From Trachythela sp. YZ-2020 (lineage: Eukaryota > Cnidaria > Anthozoa > Malacalcyonacea > Clavulariidae): a stretch of DNA of 64,000 nt. The notes under the pieces are model-generated. The model was not told the DNA's origin. It ran no database searches and was given only the letters and a program-made list of their open reading frames with translations. Position numbers and translations under genes: made by a program. Where the stretch lies: the NCBI GenBank assembly GCA_016169945.1, contig JADLSH010000110.1:1282001-1346000 (forward strand), read 5' to 3'. Position 1 is the first letter of the stretch, and each line of letters starts with the position of its first letter. Below are positions 21,585 to 33,300 of the stretch, piece after piece.

Positions 21585-23327
21585 ATATTTTAAGGGGAAA
21601 AATTCTTAAAAGCTATTTGAATCCTTAATAAAAAGTGGAAGATTATTCCATTCCTTAAGAAACATATATTGTGATGTTTGATGTTGTAGTATGAAGTGGC
21701 TATTCATACTGGAGCTGTTGCTTCTGAGGGTTGCTTGTGCGCAAAAAACTTTAGAGTCTCCATAGACATACATTTGGTCGATACTTAAATCTTTCATATT
21801 TGCTCGGTAGAAATACCGTCGCGGGAAGAACACGCGGGACATATATGTAAACAACGCGTGGCGTGATGCTTTCGATTTTTAGGGCAAAGTTTCCATGGAA
21901 ACTTTTAGAGAATTGTTTTAGAGTACAAATATACAGTATGTATAAGTCAGACCAGTGGTGTAGATGAGGGGAGAGAGGGAGGCGTTGGGGGGAGGAGCCC
22001 CCTAGTTATGAATTTAGTTCTACAGCACTGGGTCAAACAAATTGTTGTATTTAGAGTGAGTGTGTATTTTAATTTGGTGGTTTTTAGTTTGGTTTTAGAA
22101 TGCGCTAAGATTGAGAATTTAGAATAGTTAGAAGTGTAATGTATATAGGATAAAATAGATTGAATTGACGATTGCTCAAATAAACGAAAATTAAAAAACG
22201 AAATAATATCCCTGTTTAATGAACCAGCGACGCATATAATCGTGGTGTACGAATGGCATTTGTTCGAAATGTCGAGGAGAGTTTTTCCTCTTTTAGGTTG
22301 AGCGGCTGTCGTTACGACAATGTAACATCAATTTACAGATGTTACGTGGTGTTTGTGTTATGTTCACACTAACGGATCCATGACAAAAATTCCACATCAC
22401 AAAAACTTCGCCGACAAAAATCCCATCGCCAAAAACCGCAACGACAATATCCCCGGCGACAAAACCCCAAAATTACTGAAATAGGACAAAACACCCACAT
22501 TTCTGTTTATGAATTTTTCAAAATATATTTATCAGGACAAACTTTTAACTAAACAGTACTTCTACCTTTTCTTTAGAAATTATATTGTTTTAAAAAGTAA
22601 AGAAAAGTATTATCAAAAGCTACTGTTCATGGGACTATCAATACATAGGGTATAGTATAGAAATATAATTCCATCAAGTTAAGAAATGTTCATAAGATAA
22701 TTTAAAATTAACTATTACCCACGACGCGGCCACTTCAACGACACCGTCTTAATTTACAGGCTAGAAATAAGCCACAGCAATTTAATATACATTACAAAAC
22801 CTTCCAAACGTTCAGTTAAAGTGATGCGGAGTCTGCCCCATACAGTCGACATTAATGAACACCTCTCAGGTCGCAATTAACTTTCGTATCACCGACACTG
22901 GAAATTTTTTCAAAATCCTTACTTTGGAAATAGTATAAGGATCCTAGTTGGACCCTATATGCCATTTCCATACTGTGCCTTTGCATATAGTACGGAATAG
23001 TACGCATACAATAAACTCAATTAAGGTTATCCCGAAGCAAAACGAAAAGGTCGAATACGAGCGCGAAAGGCTTGCTGGGAATCGCGGAACAAAATTAATG
23101 GTACAAAAATTAGATGTCAAACCTTAACTATTATTGGAAATTGGTTCAGAAACCCCAAGAGATAAAACTGGGTTGGTGTGTCAATTTTTGGCCAATAAAT
23201 TTACCGCAAGATCCTTTCGCGCTCGTATTTGTACCTTTCGCTTTGTTTCGGGACAACTATAATTGAATTAGCTGTATAGTATGTATAGTATCGATTTCGC
23301 TAATTTTTTTCCAGTGCTACAGGCCAT
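21585..23327 (+). repeat. Array spacer: 3' flank of copy 5
   Basis: Almost the same sequence as 18,546-20,296 up to about 23,205, where an 11-bp deletion (CCAGCAAGCG lost before TTTCGCGC) occurs. AATAAA is at 21,627 and the minisatellite at 22,380-22,490. Confidence 0.65.
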
Positions 23328-24822
23328 TGAGGTGTTTGGCTAAAATTTATTAGCACCTAATGAACTAAAATCGTGGGTCAATTGTTCATATTGAACTTTG
23401 AAACCTTATTATAATGTATATAATAAATGGAGCAAACAAAGAAAGAAATCCTGTGCATTCTTTACGAGTGACGTCTGCATGCTACACTTTAAAGTGATAA
23501 ATAATTTACAACATGCATTACAAATGAAAACGATTAATTGACGCGTTTGCTTTTTGATCAGGGCTCGCAAAATTTTAAAAAAGTGACTGCCCTTGGGCAG
23601 GTCACACCAAAAATTTGGTTGCCCAAAGCTATTTCTGGCTTGCCCACCTCAATTAAGTGAAAAATGAACCGCAACAATGTATGTCGACCTGGAAGCCACG
23701 CGGCTATGTTTTATCTCGGGAGTTGCGTGGTGAATTAAACTTACCCCTCGCGATTAACACACGCGCTCACTGAAAGGGCGTACGGGGAGATTTATTTTAT
23801 TTCCCATCAATTAAACCCTTTGATATTAACAATCTTTTTGTTCAATTCCTGGTTGCCCGTAGGGACATAAGTCAAGAAATTTTGGTTGCCCGACAGAAAT
23901 TTTAGCTGCCCCAGGACGTCGGACAGGCGATTTTGCGAGCTCTGTTTTTGATATTTCTGCCAACAGCCTACATGACGACGATTGCGATCAGAACAACATC
24001 TATATTTTGTAGTCGAAATAATTAAAGCAGTGGACAAATTCAGAATTGTAATTTTTTGTAAATTTGTGCTGTGTATATTTGTTATATGTTATAATTATTG
24101 TTCTATTGTATTATATACTGTTTAGACAATCTATTTCGTATAAATATTAATAATTTTTTATATAGATACTGAGATTTCTTCACTGAATTAGCAGTGAAGA
24201 AATATCGTTGTGTTTTAAGGTTTAGCCAATAGGAAACGCGAACGATATTTTTTCACCGTGTGAACCAACATCGCTCCGACTTTAGGGCAGCTTCGAACGA
24301 CATTTAAAAAGAAAAACTGTATATCCTCAAGGCAGCTTATAAAATGTCTGGAAATTACTGAAAAAGCAAGGAATAATTACGAAAATAAGGCGAACGCATC
24401 GGTATCAGTAACGTACGAGTCATAAAGAAATACAAACAATGTATGTATGTATGTTATAATATTTTGAGTATAATTTGTTTACTTGAAAACTGTGTTTGTG
24501 TTTTTAACAATGAATTTGGCAAGTGAGCGCGCGGGGAGTGGCGGGAAGATAATTCTTCATAATATCATATCGATATACAAATGATTATCATTATGTCACA
24601 TTGCTTACTAAAAAAATTATAATTTCTCCTCCCATATACCTACTAACTCTGCACTTTTAGGTCCTTACTTGACCCCTAGGAAGAAAGTTTAGAACTGATA
24701 GAGCTATCTAGTAAAAAAGTTGTTTAAAGTTTAATTAAACAGCCATATGCAAATGCAAACTTTAGTGTAAATCTGTAGGTGGGACGAACTGTCGAGGAAG
24801 TGGCTAGAAAGGCAATTAGAAT
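23328..24822 (+). repeat. Alpha upstream module, copy 4
   Basis: Full alpha module. Together with the following stub, alpha module and promoter it repeats the 5,029-8,491 block about 18.3 kb away. Confidence 0.65.
23559..23944. mobile_element. hAT-like MITE in alpha module (copy D)
   Basis: Same ends and TTTTTGAT flanks as copy A. It shares the GTCGGACAGG variant (for GTCGGGCAGG) with copy E, showing that these two are sisters. Confidence 0.82.
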
Positions 24823-25097
24823 GCAGGTGTTTGGCTACAATTTTACCACTAATGAACAAAAATCGTTGGTCAATTGTTCATACTGAACTTTAAAACCTAA
24901 TTATAATGCATATTTAAGAAATCATTCTTTACGAGTGACGTCTGCTACACTTTAAATATAATTTACAACATTAAAAATGAAAAAACGATTAATTGACGCG
25001 TTTGCTTTTTGATATACATCACTGCCAACACCCTAGTTCGACTAAAAGGCGATCATTGTAGACTTAACTATAGTCAGGCTTTGCGGATGACTAAAAA
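24823..25097 (+). promoter_or_regulatory. Beta promoter module preceding GPCR stub 2
   Basis: Conserved module with the overlapping upstream ORF, serving only a stub. Confidence 0.58.
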
Positions 25098-25155
25098 ATG
25101 AACACGACAAATACATCAGCAGCAAGTAATAAGTTTTTCAAACCATGTTACGTCC
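25098..25155 (+). pseudogene. GPCR 5' stub 2 (about 19 codons)
   Basis: Same truncated receptor start as at 6798, with the same breakpoint after TACGTCC. The following bases differ by one substitution (CATGCTAC here, CACGCTAC there). Confidence 0.85.
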
Positions 25156-26485
25156 ATGCTACACTTTAAAGTGATAAATAATTTACAACATGCATTACAA
25201 ATGAAAACGATTAATTGACGCGTTTGCTTTTTGATCAGGGCTCGCAAAATTTTAAAAAAGTGACTGCCCTTGGGCAGGTCACACCAAAAATTTGGTTGCC
25301 CAAAGCTATTTCTGGCTTGCCCACCTCAATTAAGTGAAAAATGAACCGCAACAATGTATGTCGACCTTGAAGCCACGGCTATGTTTTATCTCGGGAGTCG
25401 TGTGGTGAATTAAACTTACCTCTCGCGATTAACACACGCGCTCACTGAAAGGGCGTACGGGGAGATTTATTTTATTTCCCATCAATTAAACCCTTTGATA
25501 TTAACAATTTTTTTGTTCAATTTCTGGTTGCCCGTAGGGACATAAGTCAAGAAATTTTGGTTGCCCGACAGAAATTTTAGCTGCCCCAGGACGTCGGACA
25601 GGCGATTTTGCGAGCTCTGTTTTTGATATTTCTGCCAACAGCCTACATGACGACGATTGCGATCAGAACAACATCTATATTTTGTAGTCGAAATAATTAA
25701 AGCAGTGGACAAATTCAGAATTGTAATTTTTTGTAAATTTGTGCTGTGTATATTTGTTATATGTTCTATTGTATTATATACTGTTTAGACAATCTATTTC
25801 GTATAAATATTAACAATTTATTATATAGATACTGAGATTTCTTCACTGAATTAGCAGTGAAGAAATATCGTTCTGTTTTAAGGTTTAGCCAATAGGAAAC
25901 GCGAACGATATTTTTTCACCGTGTGAACCAACATCGCTCCGACTTTAGGGCAGCTTCGAACGACATTTAAAAAGAAAAACTGTATATCCTCAAGGCAGCT
26001 TATAAAATGTCTGGAAATTACTGAAAAAGCAAGGAATAATTACGAAAATAAGGCGAACGCATCGGTATCAGTAACGTACGAGTCATAAAGAAATACAAAC
26101 AATGTATGTATGTATGATATAATATTTTGAGTATAATTTGTTTATTTGAAAACTGTGTTTGTGTTTTTAATAATGAATTTGGCAAGTGAGCGCGCGGGGA
26201 GTGGCGGGAAGATAATTCTTCATAATATCATATCGATATACAAATGATTATCATTATGTCACATTGCTTACTAAAAAAATTATTATTTCTCCTCCCATAT
26301 ACCTACTAACTCTGCACTTTTAGGTCCTTACTTGACCCCTAGGAAGAAAGTTTAGAACTGATAGAGCTATCTAGTAAAAAAGTTGTTTAAAGTTTAATTA
26401 AACAGCCATATGCAAATGCAAACTTTAGTGTAAATCTGTAGGTGGGACGAACTGTCGAGGAAGTGGCTAGAAAGGCAATTAGAAT
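25156..26485 (+). repeat. Alpha upstream module, copy 5 (5' shortened)
   Basis: Starts at the stub junction, carries the hAT-like element (25,236-25,619) and the hairpin at 25,837-25,866, and leads into the promoter of copy 6. Confidence 0.65.
25236..25619. mobile_element. hAT-like MITE in alpha module (copy E)
   Basis: 384 bp, same termini, same TTTTTGAT duplication and site as copy A. Confidence 0.82.
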
Positions 26486-26777
26486 GCAGGTGTTTGGCTA
26501 CAATTTTACCACTAATGAACAAAAATCGTTGGTCAATTGTTCATACTGAACTTTAAAACCTAATTATAATGCATATTACATGGAGCAAACAAAGAAAGAA
26601 ATCATTCTTTACGAGTGACGTCTGCTACACTTTAAATATAATTTACAACATTAAAAATGAAAAAACGATTAATTGACGCGTTTGCTTTTTGATATACATC
26701 ACTGCCAACACCCTAGTTCAACTGAAGGGCGATCATTGTAGACTTAACTATAGTCAGGCTTTGCGGATGACTAAAAA
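26486..26777 (+). promoter_or_regulatory. Beta promoter module of GPCR copy 6
   Basis: Conserved module with small private changes (TTACATGGAGC; CTAGTTCAACTGAAGGGCG) and the unchanged upstream ORF. Confidence 0.6.
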
Positions 26778-27773
26778 ATGAACACGACAAATACATCAGC
26801 GACAAGTAATAAGTTTATCAAAACATGTTACGTCCTGGACGACGAAGCCGAGGTAATCACGAGATTCCCTACAGGCGAAAGCATCCTTATTCATATCTTG
26901 GCTCTGATTTTTGTAATTATGTTAACTTTTACAACAATTTTTCTAAACGGCGTTACCGTTATCACAATATGGCGTTCGGAAACACTGAAGCAAAAGACAT
27001 CCAATTTCGCCATATTACTACTATCAGTCGTTGATCTGGCAGTCGGAGTATTCATTATGCCTTTGATTGCTTTTCGTTTGGCAAACGAGGCCGCAGGCGA
27101 AACAAATTGCGCTATTGCATACTTTGTCAAGAAATGCGGGTTCCTCGTGTTCGCTTACACACAAACAACTTTGTCCGTTATGAACTTTGATAGATACATG
27201 GGTGTCGTGCACACGTTTGTTCACCGAAGTTTCGTTACAAACGCAAGAATGTTGGCGTACGTAGTCTCTGTGTGTAGCATACAAACAGTACTTTATGGTT
27301 TCAGCATAACTCACAACGAAATAATACGTCCTATTAATATAACTACGACAATCATCTTCACATTAACCACAGTTTTCATGTATTTGAAGATTTATTTGAA
27401 AATTCGCGAGAGGAGAATTACACCAGTGGAAGAAATATCTGAAAATGAAAATAACGGTGTTTCACGAAGCGGTGTGTCGAAAAAGGCCTCAGAGAAACGT
27501 AGCAGGACAGCTAGATTTTTAAAGGAACTCAAAGTGGCTAAAACCTGTTTTCTAATCGTAATTTGTTGCCTTGTTTGTTCGGTTCCAGGAACACTTACGT
27601 TTGGGCCGTTAAACTTGAAGTCGAGTTTCAAAGCATTTGCGATAAAAATTTGGTTCGGTCTTCTCGCCATGTCAAATTCGACCTTAAACTCTGTAATATA
27701 CTTTTGGATGAACGACATGCTACGAAAACAGGGCAAAAATCTAATAAATGAAATTTTGTGTGGTAAACGATAG
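26778..27773 (+). CDS. Class A orphan GPCR, array copy 6
   Basis: A complete 331-residue receptor and a clear mosaic. The N-terminus (Asn-Thr-Thr-Asn) and the loop (RERRITPVEEISE) follow copies 2 and 3, while TM3 (CGFLVFAYTQ), RTARF, PGTLTF and SSFKAFAIKIWFG follow copies 4 and 5. Private changes are Thr9 (SATS) and Ser151 replacing the second Arg after DRY (VHRSFV), in intracellular loop 2. DRY, CSVP and NSVIY are intact. AATAAA is at 27,816-27,821. It is the last copy of the array on the right side. Confidence 0.93.
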   Translation: MNTTNTSATSNKFIKTCYVLDDEAEVITRFPTGESILIHILALIFVIMLTFTTIFLNGVTVITIWRSETLKQKTSNFAILLLSVVDLAVGVFIMPLIAFRLANEAAGETNCAIAYFVKKCGFLVFAYTQTTLSVMNFDRYMGVVHTFVHRSFVTNARMLAYVVSVCSIQTVLYGFSITHNEIIRPINITTTIIFTLTTVFMYLKIYLKIRERRITPVEEISENENNGVSRSGVSKKASEKRSRTARFLKELKVAKTCFLIVICCLVCSVPGTLTFGPLNLKSSFKAFAIKIWFGLLAMSNSTLNSVIYFWMNDMLRKQGKNLINEILCGKR

Positions 27774-28318
27774 ATATTTTAAGGGGAAAAATTCTTAAAA
27801 GCTATTTGAATCCTTAATAAAAAGTGGAAGATTATTAATCCATTCCTTAAGAAACATATACTGTGATGTTTGATGTTGTAGTACCTTCATGAAACGAAGT
27901 GGCTATTCATATATGTAAACAACGTGTGGCGTGATGTTTTCGATTTTTAGTGCAAAGTTTCCATGGAAACTTTTAGAGAATTGTTTTAGAGTACAAATAT
28001 ACAGTATGTATAGGTCGAACCAGTGGTGTAGAAGAGGGGAGAGAGGGAGGCGTTAGGGGGAGGAGCCCCCCCTAGTTATGAATTTAGTTCTATACAGCAC
28101 TGGGTCAAACAAATTGTTGTATTTAGAGTGAGTGTGTATTTTAATTTGGTGGTTTTTAGTTTGGTTTTAGAATGCGCTAAGATTGAGATTGTGAATTTAG
28201 AATAGTTAGAAGTGTGATGTATATAGGATAAAATAGATTGAATTGACGATTGCTCAAATAAACGAAAATTGAAAAACGAAATAATATCCCTGTTTAATGA
28301 ACCAGCGACGTATATAAC
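27774..28318 (+). repeat. Truncated 3' flank; right boundary of the GPCR array
   Basis: The flank starts normally (AATAAA at 27,816), skips an internal part near 27,910 and stops near 28,318 after GAACCAGCGACGTATATAA. The minisatellite and all further modules are missing. Beyond this point the sequence is not repeated within the window. Confidence 0.7.
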
Positions 28319-28427
28319 AGAAAATTCCTTAAACATGCACTTAATTAGACCGAACCTGTGGGTATGGATTTTCAACAATTTATACCTTTTTGTGACATAA
28401 GAGTGATGGTCACCTGCATATATATAT

Positions 28428-28567
28428 GTTATTTACCGGTTGCGAGGTCCGGATGAGAAAAACTGTGCCCGAGGTCTTGAAAACGGCCCGAGCCCGTAGG
28501 GCGAGGGACGTTTTCAAGACCGAGGGCACAGTTTTTCTCATCCGGACCGACGCTGCCGGTAAATAAC
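28428..28567. repeat. Fold-back element 1 with CGAG punctuation
   Basis: 140 bp. Outer arms GTTATTTACCGG and CCGGTAAATAAC. Stem block 1 GTCCGGATGAGAAAAAC... pairs with ...GTTTTTCTCATCCGGAC; block 2 GTCTTGAAAACG pairs with CGTTTTCAAGAC. CGAG (or CGAC) sits between blocks on both arms in the same 5'-3' sense, so it forms symmetric internal loops. The centre is GCCCGAGCCCGTAGGGCGAGG. No coding capacity. Confidence 0.85.
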
Positions 28568-29283
28568 GTGTTTATTTTTTATCATAGGTAAAATTGTAGC
28601 GAAATAATTTGAGATCAGTGCAATTGTGAATTCAAAGCGAGGCTGACAAAACTTGAACGTTAAAAGAAAACACGAAGACGAAAACTCAAGAAAACTGACA
28701 AGAAACTCACAAAAAAACATAGTTTCTGTACAAATGTACACGATATTTTTAAATATGGCAGTAGAAAAGCATAGGAATGAAAGGTTTTGGCCTGGTTTTC
28801 CGGTATTCCGTGTTTCTTCGAAGTGAATCATGCAGTGAATGCGTGTGTTTTGACTTCGATCAACGCTTTCTACTAAAACTGGACAATGAACAAGGTATGC
28901 TGTAATGTTTACAATATGTATACGAAAAGTACTTTAACAAATGGGCAGAAAAATCATGTTTTCACTACAGTTGGTCCATATTTTTAAGTTTTATGTGTGG
29001 AGAAAAGTTTTTTCTTCTATGATATCTGTTTAAACTGTATTTTTTTAACTTTAATGTGGCCAAATACTGAAATACATGAGCATTAAAACAAATGTATTAG
29101 TTTTAATACACGAGCATTTAAAACAAATGTATTAGTTTTCTCGACGCATCGTGCTTAGTATGAAGCCTTTGGAGTTGATGCAATTCATTTTTGTACTCTA
29201 ACTATCGTTAGGCTAGCTTTTTGAACTTTTTGGGTAGATTTTTTAATCTAAAAATTGTTTCACTCCTGTGTTTTGTCGCGTAA

Positions 29284-29344
29284 TCCAGAGCGGGCCGGAT
29301 GAGTTTCAGAGCGGGCCGGATGCAAAAATCCGGACCGCTCTGGA
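29284..29344. repeat. Short inverted repeat
   Basis: TCCAGAGCGGGCCGGAT pairs with ATCCGGACCGCTCTGGA, with one mismatch. The left motif GAGCGGGCCGGATG is repeated directly between the arms. Confidence 0.7.
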
Positions 29345-29404
29345 ACGCTCGCTAGCCAATCAGATTGCTTTATTTTCAGTTATGTCATGATTTGGAGGTG
29401 AACC

Positions 29405-29474
29405 GCAATTGATCTCCAATGGAAAATCGATGTCAAAGCCATTGGACATCGATTTTCCATTGGAGATCAATTGC
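29405..29474. repeat. Perfect 30-bp hairpin with 10-base loop
   Basis: The arms 29,405-29,434 and 29,445-29,474 are exact reverse complements (start GCAATTGATCTCC, end GGAGATCAATTGC) around AAAGCCATTG. If transcribed it would give a fully paired hairpin of miRNA-precursor size. A palindromic MITE remnant is equally possible. Confidence 0.85.
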
Positions 29475-29727
29475 GCATATGTAAAATCGAACGTCTATTA
29501 AAATACCAAAATCCCCATGAGATTCAATATATACATAAAACCACGCTCCAAAGCTTGTCGTTCAAGGATCCACTTTGGCTCGAAAAGATGGAGTACATAC
29601 GCACGCGCGGTACAGTTACCGCTGATCATGCATTTCAAAGGCTATAATATTACATTACGTCACAAATCATCAATCGACCAACCAACCAACCAACCAACCA
29701 AAAAATCGTAAACGTGCACGAATATAT

Positions 29728-29925
29728 CCAATTCACAACTTTGGATAACTCACATGCCTAGTTACTATTGTTCTAGTTTGCGAAAACATAGAACAGAACA
29801 AAGGTAACTAAGCATTAGAATGATCTACATGAGTGAAAAGCTCTTATAGGTAATTCTAATGCTTATATATTGTTACCTTTGTTAGAACTATTCAGGCATG
29901 CGAGGTATCCAAAGTTGTGAATTGG
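29728..29925. mobile_element. Fold-back (MITE-like) element
   Basis: Outer arms CCAATTCACAACTTTGGATA and TATCCAAAGTTGTGAATTGG pair. Inner arms around GTTACTATTGTTCTA, AAGCATTAGAAT and ATTCTAATGCTT also pair with indels. No coding capacity. Confidence 0.75.
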
Positions 29926-30157
29926 GTAGCAACGATGTAAACAGCGTCAGCCAAATTTGTCTATTTGTTGGTATTTCCACTATTATGGTGAAGACATAAA
30001 AGAGCTGCCTTCGCGATTGTTTTCACGACATATTCGGTTAATTGATGGTCACAATCTTAAAATGTGTTATTGATCGAAATATGCTTACTAGTAAAATGTT
30101 AGTCAACAACATGCAGTAGGAAAAGAATTCTGGAAAAATTACATACATTACACGTAC

Positions 30158-30346
30158 CTGGTAGACTTCGGTCCAAAATCTGTGTTTCAACCTCTTCTTA
30201 GTTTTCTTTAAAGATTTGTTGTCCTTGAGTAGGTCGAGATGTGTTAGGACGCCCATAATCTTAGGAAAACCATGCACTTGACAGATATTGAGGAATTCAA
30301 AGATTTCCATCTCAAATCCAAAACTAGCATCGATAAGAAGTAGGGC
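30158..30346 (-). CDS. BMS1: BMS1 coding exon 3
   Basis: 189 bases, acceptor TTTCAG and donor GTACGT. It encodes ALLLIDASFGFEME, then the ICQVHGFPKIMGVLTHLD block containing the G4-like THLD, then KKTKKRLKHRFWTEVYQ. It ends in phase 0. Confidence 0.95.
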
Positions 30347-33300
30347 CTGAAATACACATAAATGTATTACTTTAAAAATACAAGAAGAAAACTACACGGT
30401 AAATTAAAAACGGATTGGTTAAAATGACCAATTTAAATTGATTGTCTCAGAATCAGATGCATTTCTTTTTGACCAATATCTGATTCTGAGAAAACCAATT
30501 TAAATTGGTTATTTTAACCAATCCGTTTTTACAGTGCATATTTAGCAGATTTTTGCATACGCATGCAATTGTAAATCTCACTACTAACTTAGGTTATTAG
30601 GGAGCTTTAACAAAGACGACGAGTATGAGATTCGTCATTTTCGCGCCAAAAGCTTGTTATCTGCATACGTCATCACGCAAAAGTCGTAGCCGTTGGGCTG
30701 TTCAGTACGAAATTTTTGATAAATCACGACGACTTCACTAAAAGTAAGGTAAGTTAATTTTCTTCGTTTTCCTGCGCTTTATTGAAAATACTTCGTTTAC
30801 CTTTAAATATTATAGCAATGATATCCTTCTCAAAATTTAAACGTACTGTTTATACGCATGTTTTAGAACTTGACAATAAGTCTCATATTTGTAGTGTATA
30901 AGAATATGCATGTTTATATTGCATATAAAATAAGTGTAACGTTGATAATTGTAATCACTGTTCTCCCGTTTATACCAGCAGCTTTGCTGATGGGATTTTT
31001 AACAGTTTAAATAAAATCTTTATTATTATTATTATTACAACCAAAGCAACATTTCACCGGAAACGACGACGACGACCTCCTAGTAACAGGCCCCGACGCG
31101 GTTGAAATTCGTACTCGTAGTCGTACTCGTCGTCTTTGCCAAAGCTCGCCCTATATGAACATTTGGCTACATCCGCTACATGAATAACAGAGAACCACAT
31201 GCATAATTTACAGTAACAAAAAGGGAATAACTAGAGGCCATTCAGGGACTACAACCACATGCATAATTTACAGTAACAAAAAGGGAATAACTAGAGGCCA
31301 TTCAGGGACTACATACCTCCGCCAGCAAATTAACTCAATTTTTTCATGCATAAATTATTCATGCAAAATCACGCATTCAATTTTTTCAGCCGGAAAAGCA
31401 AGACAAAATTTTGTAAATTTCTCATCCAATTGTCATCCAAATTGAACAAAAATTTAATCGATTTGTCCGTGACCTATGGCCGTTAGCTCCACAAATTTTC
31501 GTAAAATATTTGATTTTTGAGTTATCGTACTAAAAGTCTAACACACATGATATATAAAAGAACTAAGTTAAATCTATTTGGTTTTATTTTCATTTTATTC
31601 TCCGATCACACCTTTCTATAATCCTAGATTATACAATTACTTTATGGTTTCCGTGTTTGGATGGCCTGATCCAAACAGGCGGGAATATTGCGAGAGTTAA
31701 GAAAAGCGCGCGAAATCTCGAGCCGAAGGCGAGTGATTTTGCGAGCTTTTCTTAACTCGAGCAACATTCCCAAGTGTTTGGATCAGGCCATCCAAACACG
31801 GAAACCATAAAGTAATTGTTTTATAAAATAACAACAACACGATAGTCTTCCGTGTTTGGATGGCTTGATCCAAACACGGGTTTCGACCAATCAGAGCACG
31901 CGTTATATACATGTTATTTTATAATAGTGAATCAATATATCATACATAGTATTTTTTAGTTAACTTCACTTAATGGCAAATAATTTTCTTCGATTTGCAT
32001 GTTGGAATATTGAAGGTCTGTCTAGTAAACCTAATGATACAGACTTCATTTCTAAACTAGAAAATTTTGATTTAATCTCACTAGTGGAAACCTGGCTACC
32101 CTATGGACATAATAATATTAATATTGATGGTTTCTGTTCGTTTTCAAAACGCAGAAAAGAAGTTTCTCAAACTCGCGTATAGAAGTTCTGGCGGAATAAC
32201 TATTCTTGTTAAATCATCTTTAAGAAATGGGGTTAAATTTTTAGATAAGGAAACTAACGAAGAGTTTGTGTGGTGGAAATTGGATAAAACATTTTTCAAC
32301 CTTACACATGATATTTTCATTTGCACTGCTTATATACCACCCCAGAACTCCTCCCGTGAAACAGGTATTGACATTGATCATTTTGAAAGCCTCCAAGATA
32401 GCGTTTATAAATTCACAATGTTAGGTAACGTGGTCTTATGTGGCGACTTCAATGGTCGAATAGGTGTCCTAGATGATTTTATTGACGATTCCTTTTTCAG
32501 GGATGAAATTTATACCCCATTAACAATAGATAAGCCAGCGATCCTCTAGAGACTCACGTGTAAATTCCTATGGGCGGTCCTTAATTGATCTATGTATTGG
32601 CAATAGTATGGTTCCACTGAACGGTAGAACTAAAGGTGATCTCATTGGCCAGTTCACGTGTCAAACATATAATGGAGCAAGTGTTGTTGATTATGTCATT
32701 GTTTCACAAGACTTGCTTTCGTCAATAATTAGTTTTTCAGTAGCTGCATGACATCACTGAATTTTCACATCATTGTTATGTATCTTTTGTTATGAAAATT
32801 AGAATTCCAAAGAAAGTTTCAGAAGATAAATTAAAACTGACTTCTCATTCTATATCTTTCATCTGGAACGAGAACCAAACAGGTTATTTAAGAGAGTCTA
32901 TGAATTCACAGGATGTTCCAAATCAATTAGATTCATTGTTTTCTCAGACTAATACATGTGAAAGACTAATACAGACTAATACATATGAACTTGCAAATAA
33001 TTTTTCAGAAATATTGTGTACTACATCCAAAAAGATACTACATGTCAAGAAACAAAATAAAACGACCAATAGAAACAAAATAAAAATAAAACAAATATGG
33101 TATGATACAAATTGTCAAAATCTTAAAAGGAATTCGAGAAATTTAGGTAATCTACTCACAAAATATCCTAATGATATATTTATACGTCATTTATTTTTCG
33201 CAAAAAGAAAGGAATACAAACGTATGGTTAAGAAATAAAAAAGACACTCAATGCTATAAAAACACGTAAATCATGTACGTCAAACGAAATTTCATCTTCG

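Larger units (their letters stand above)
28568..30157. other. Region without recognised gene; several small inverted repeats
   Basis: No exon recognised here. It contains a CCGGAT-rich inverted repeat (29,284-29,344), a perfect hairpin (29,405-29,474), a (CCAA)n microsatellite (about 29,677-29,702) and a 200-bp fold-back (29,728-29,925). If BMS1 continues to the left, this is part of the intron after exon 3. Confidence 0.5.

Noticed and set aside
29677..29702. (CCAA)n as part of a CRISPR or telomere-like array
   Set aside because: A short microsatellite only; no spacers, and the unit does not match animal telomere repeats.
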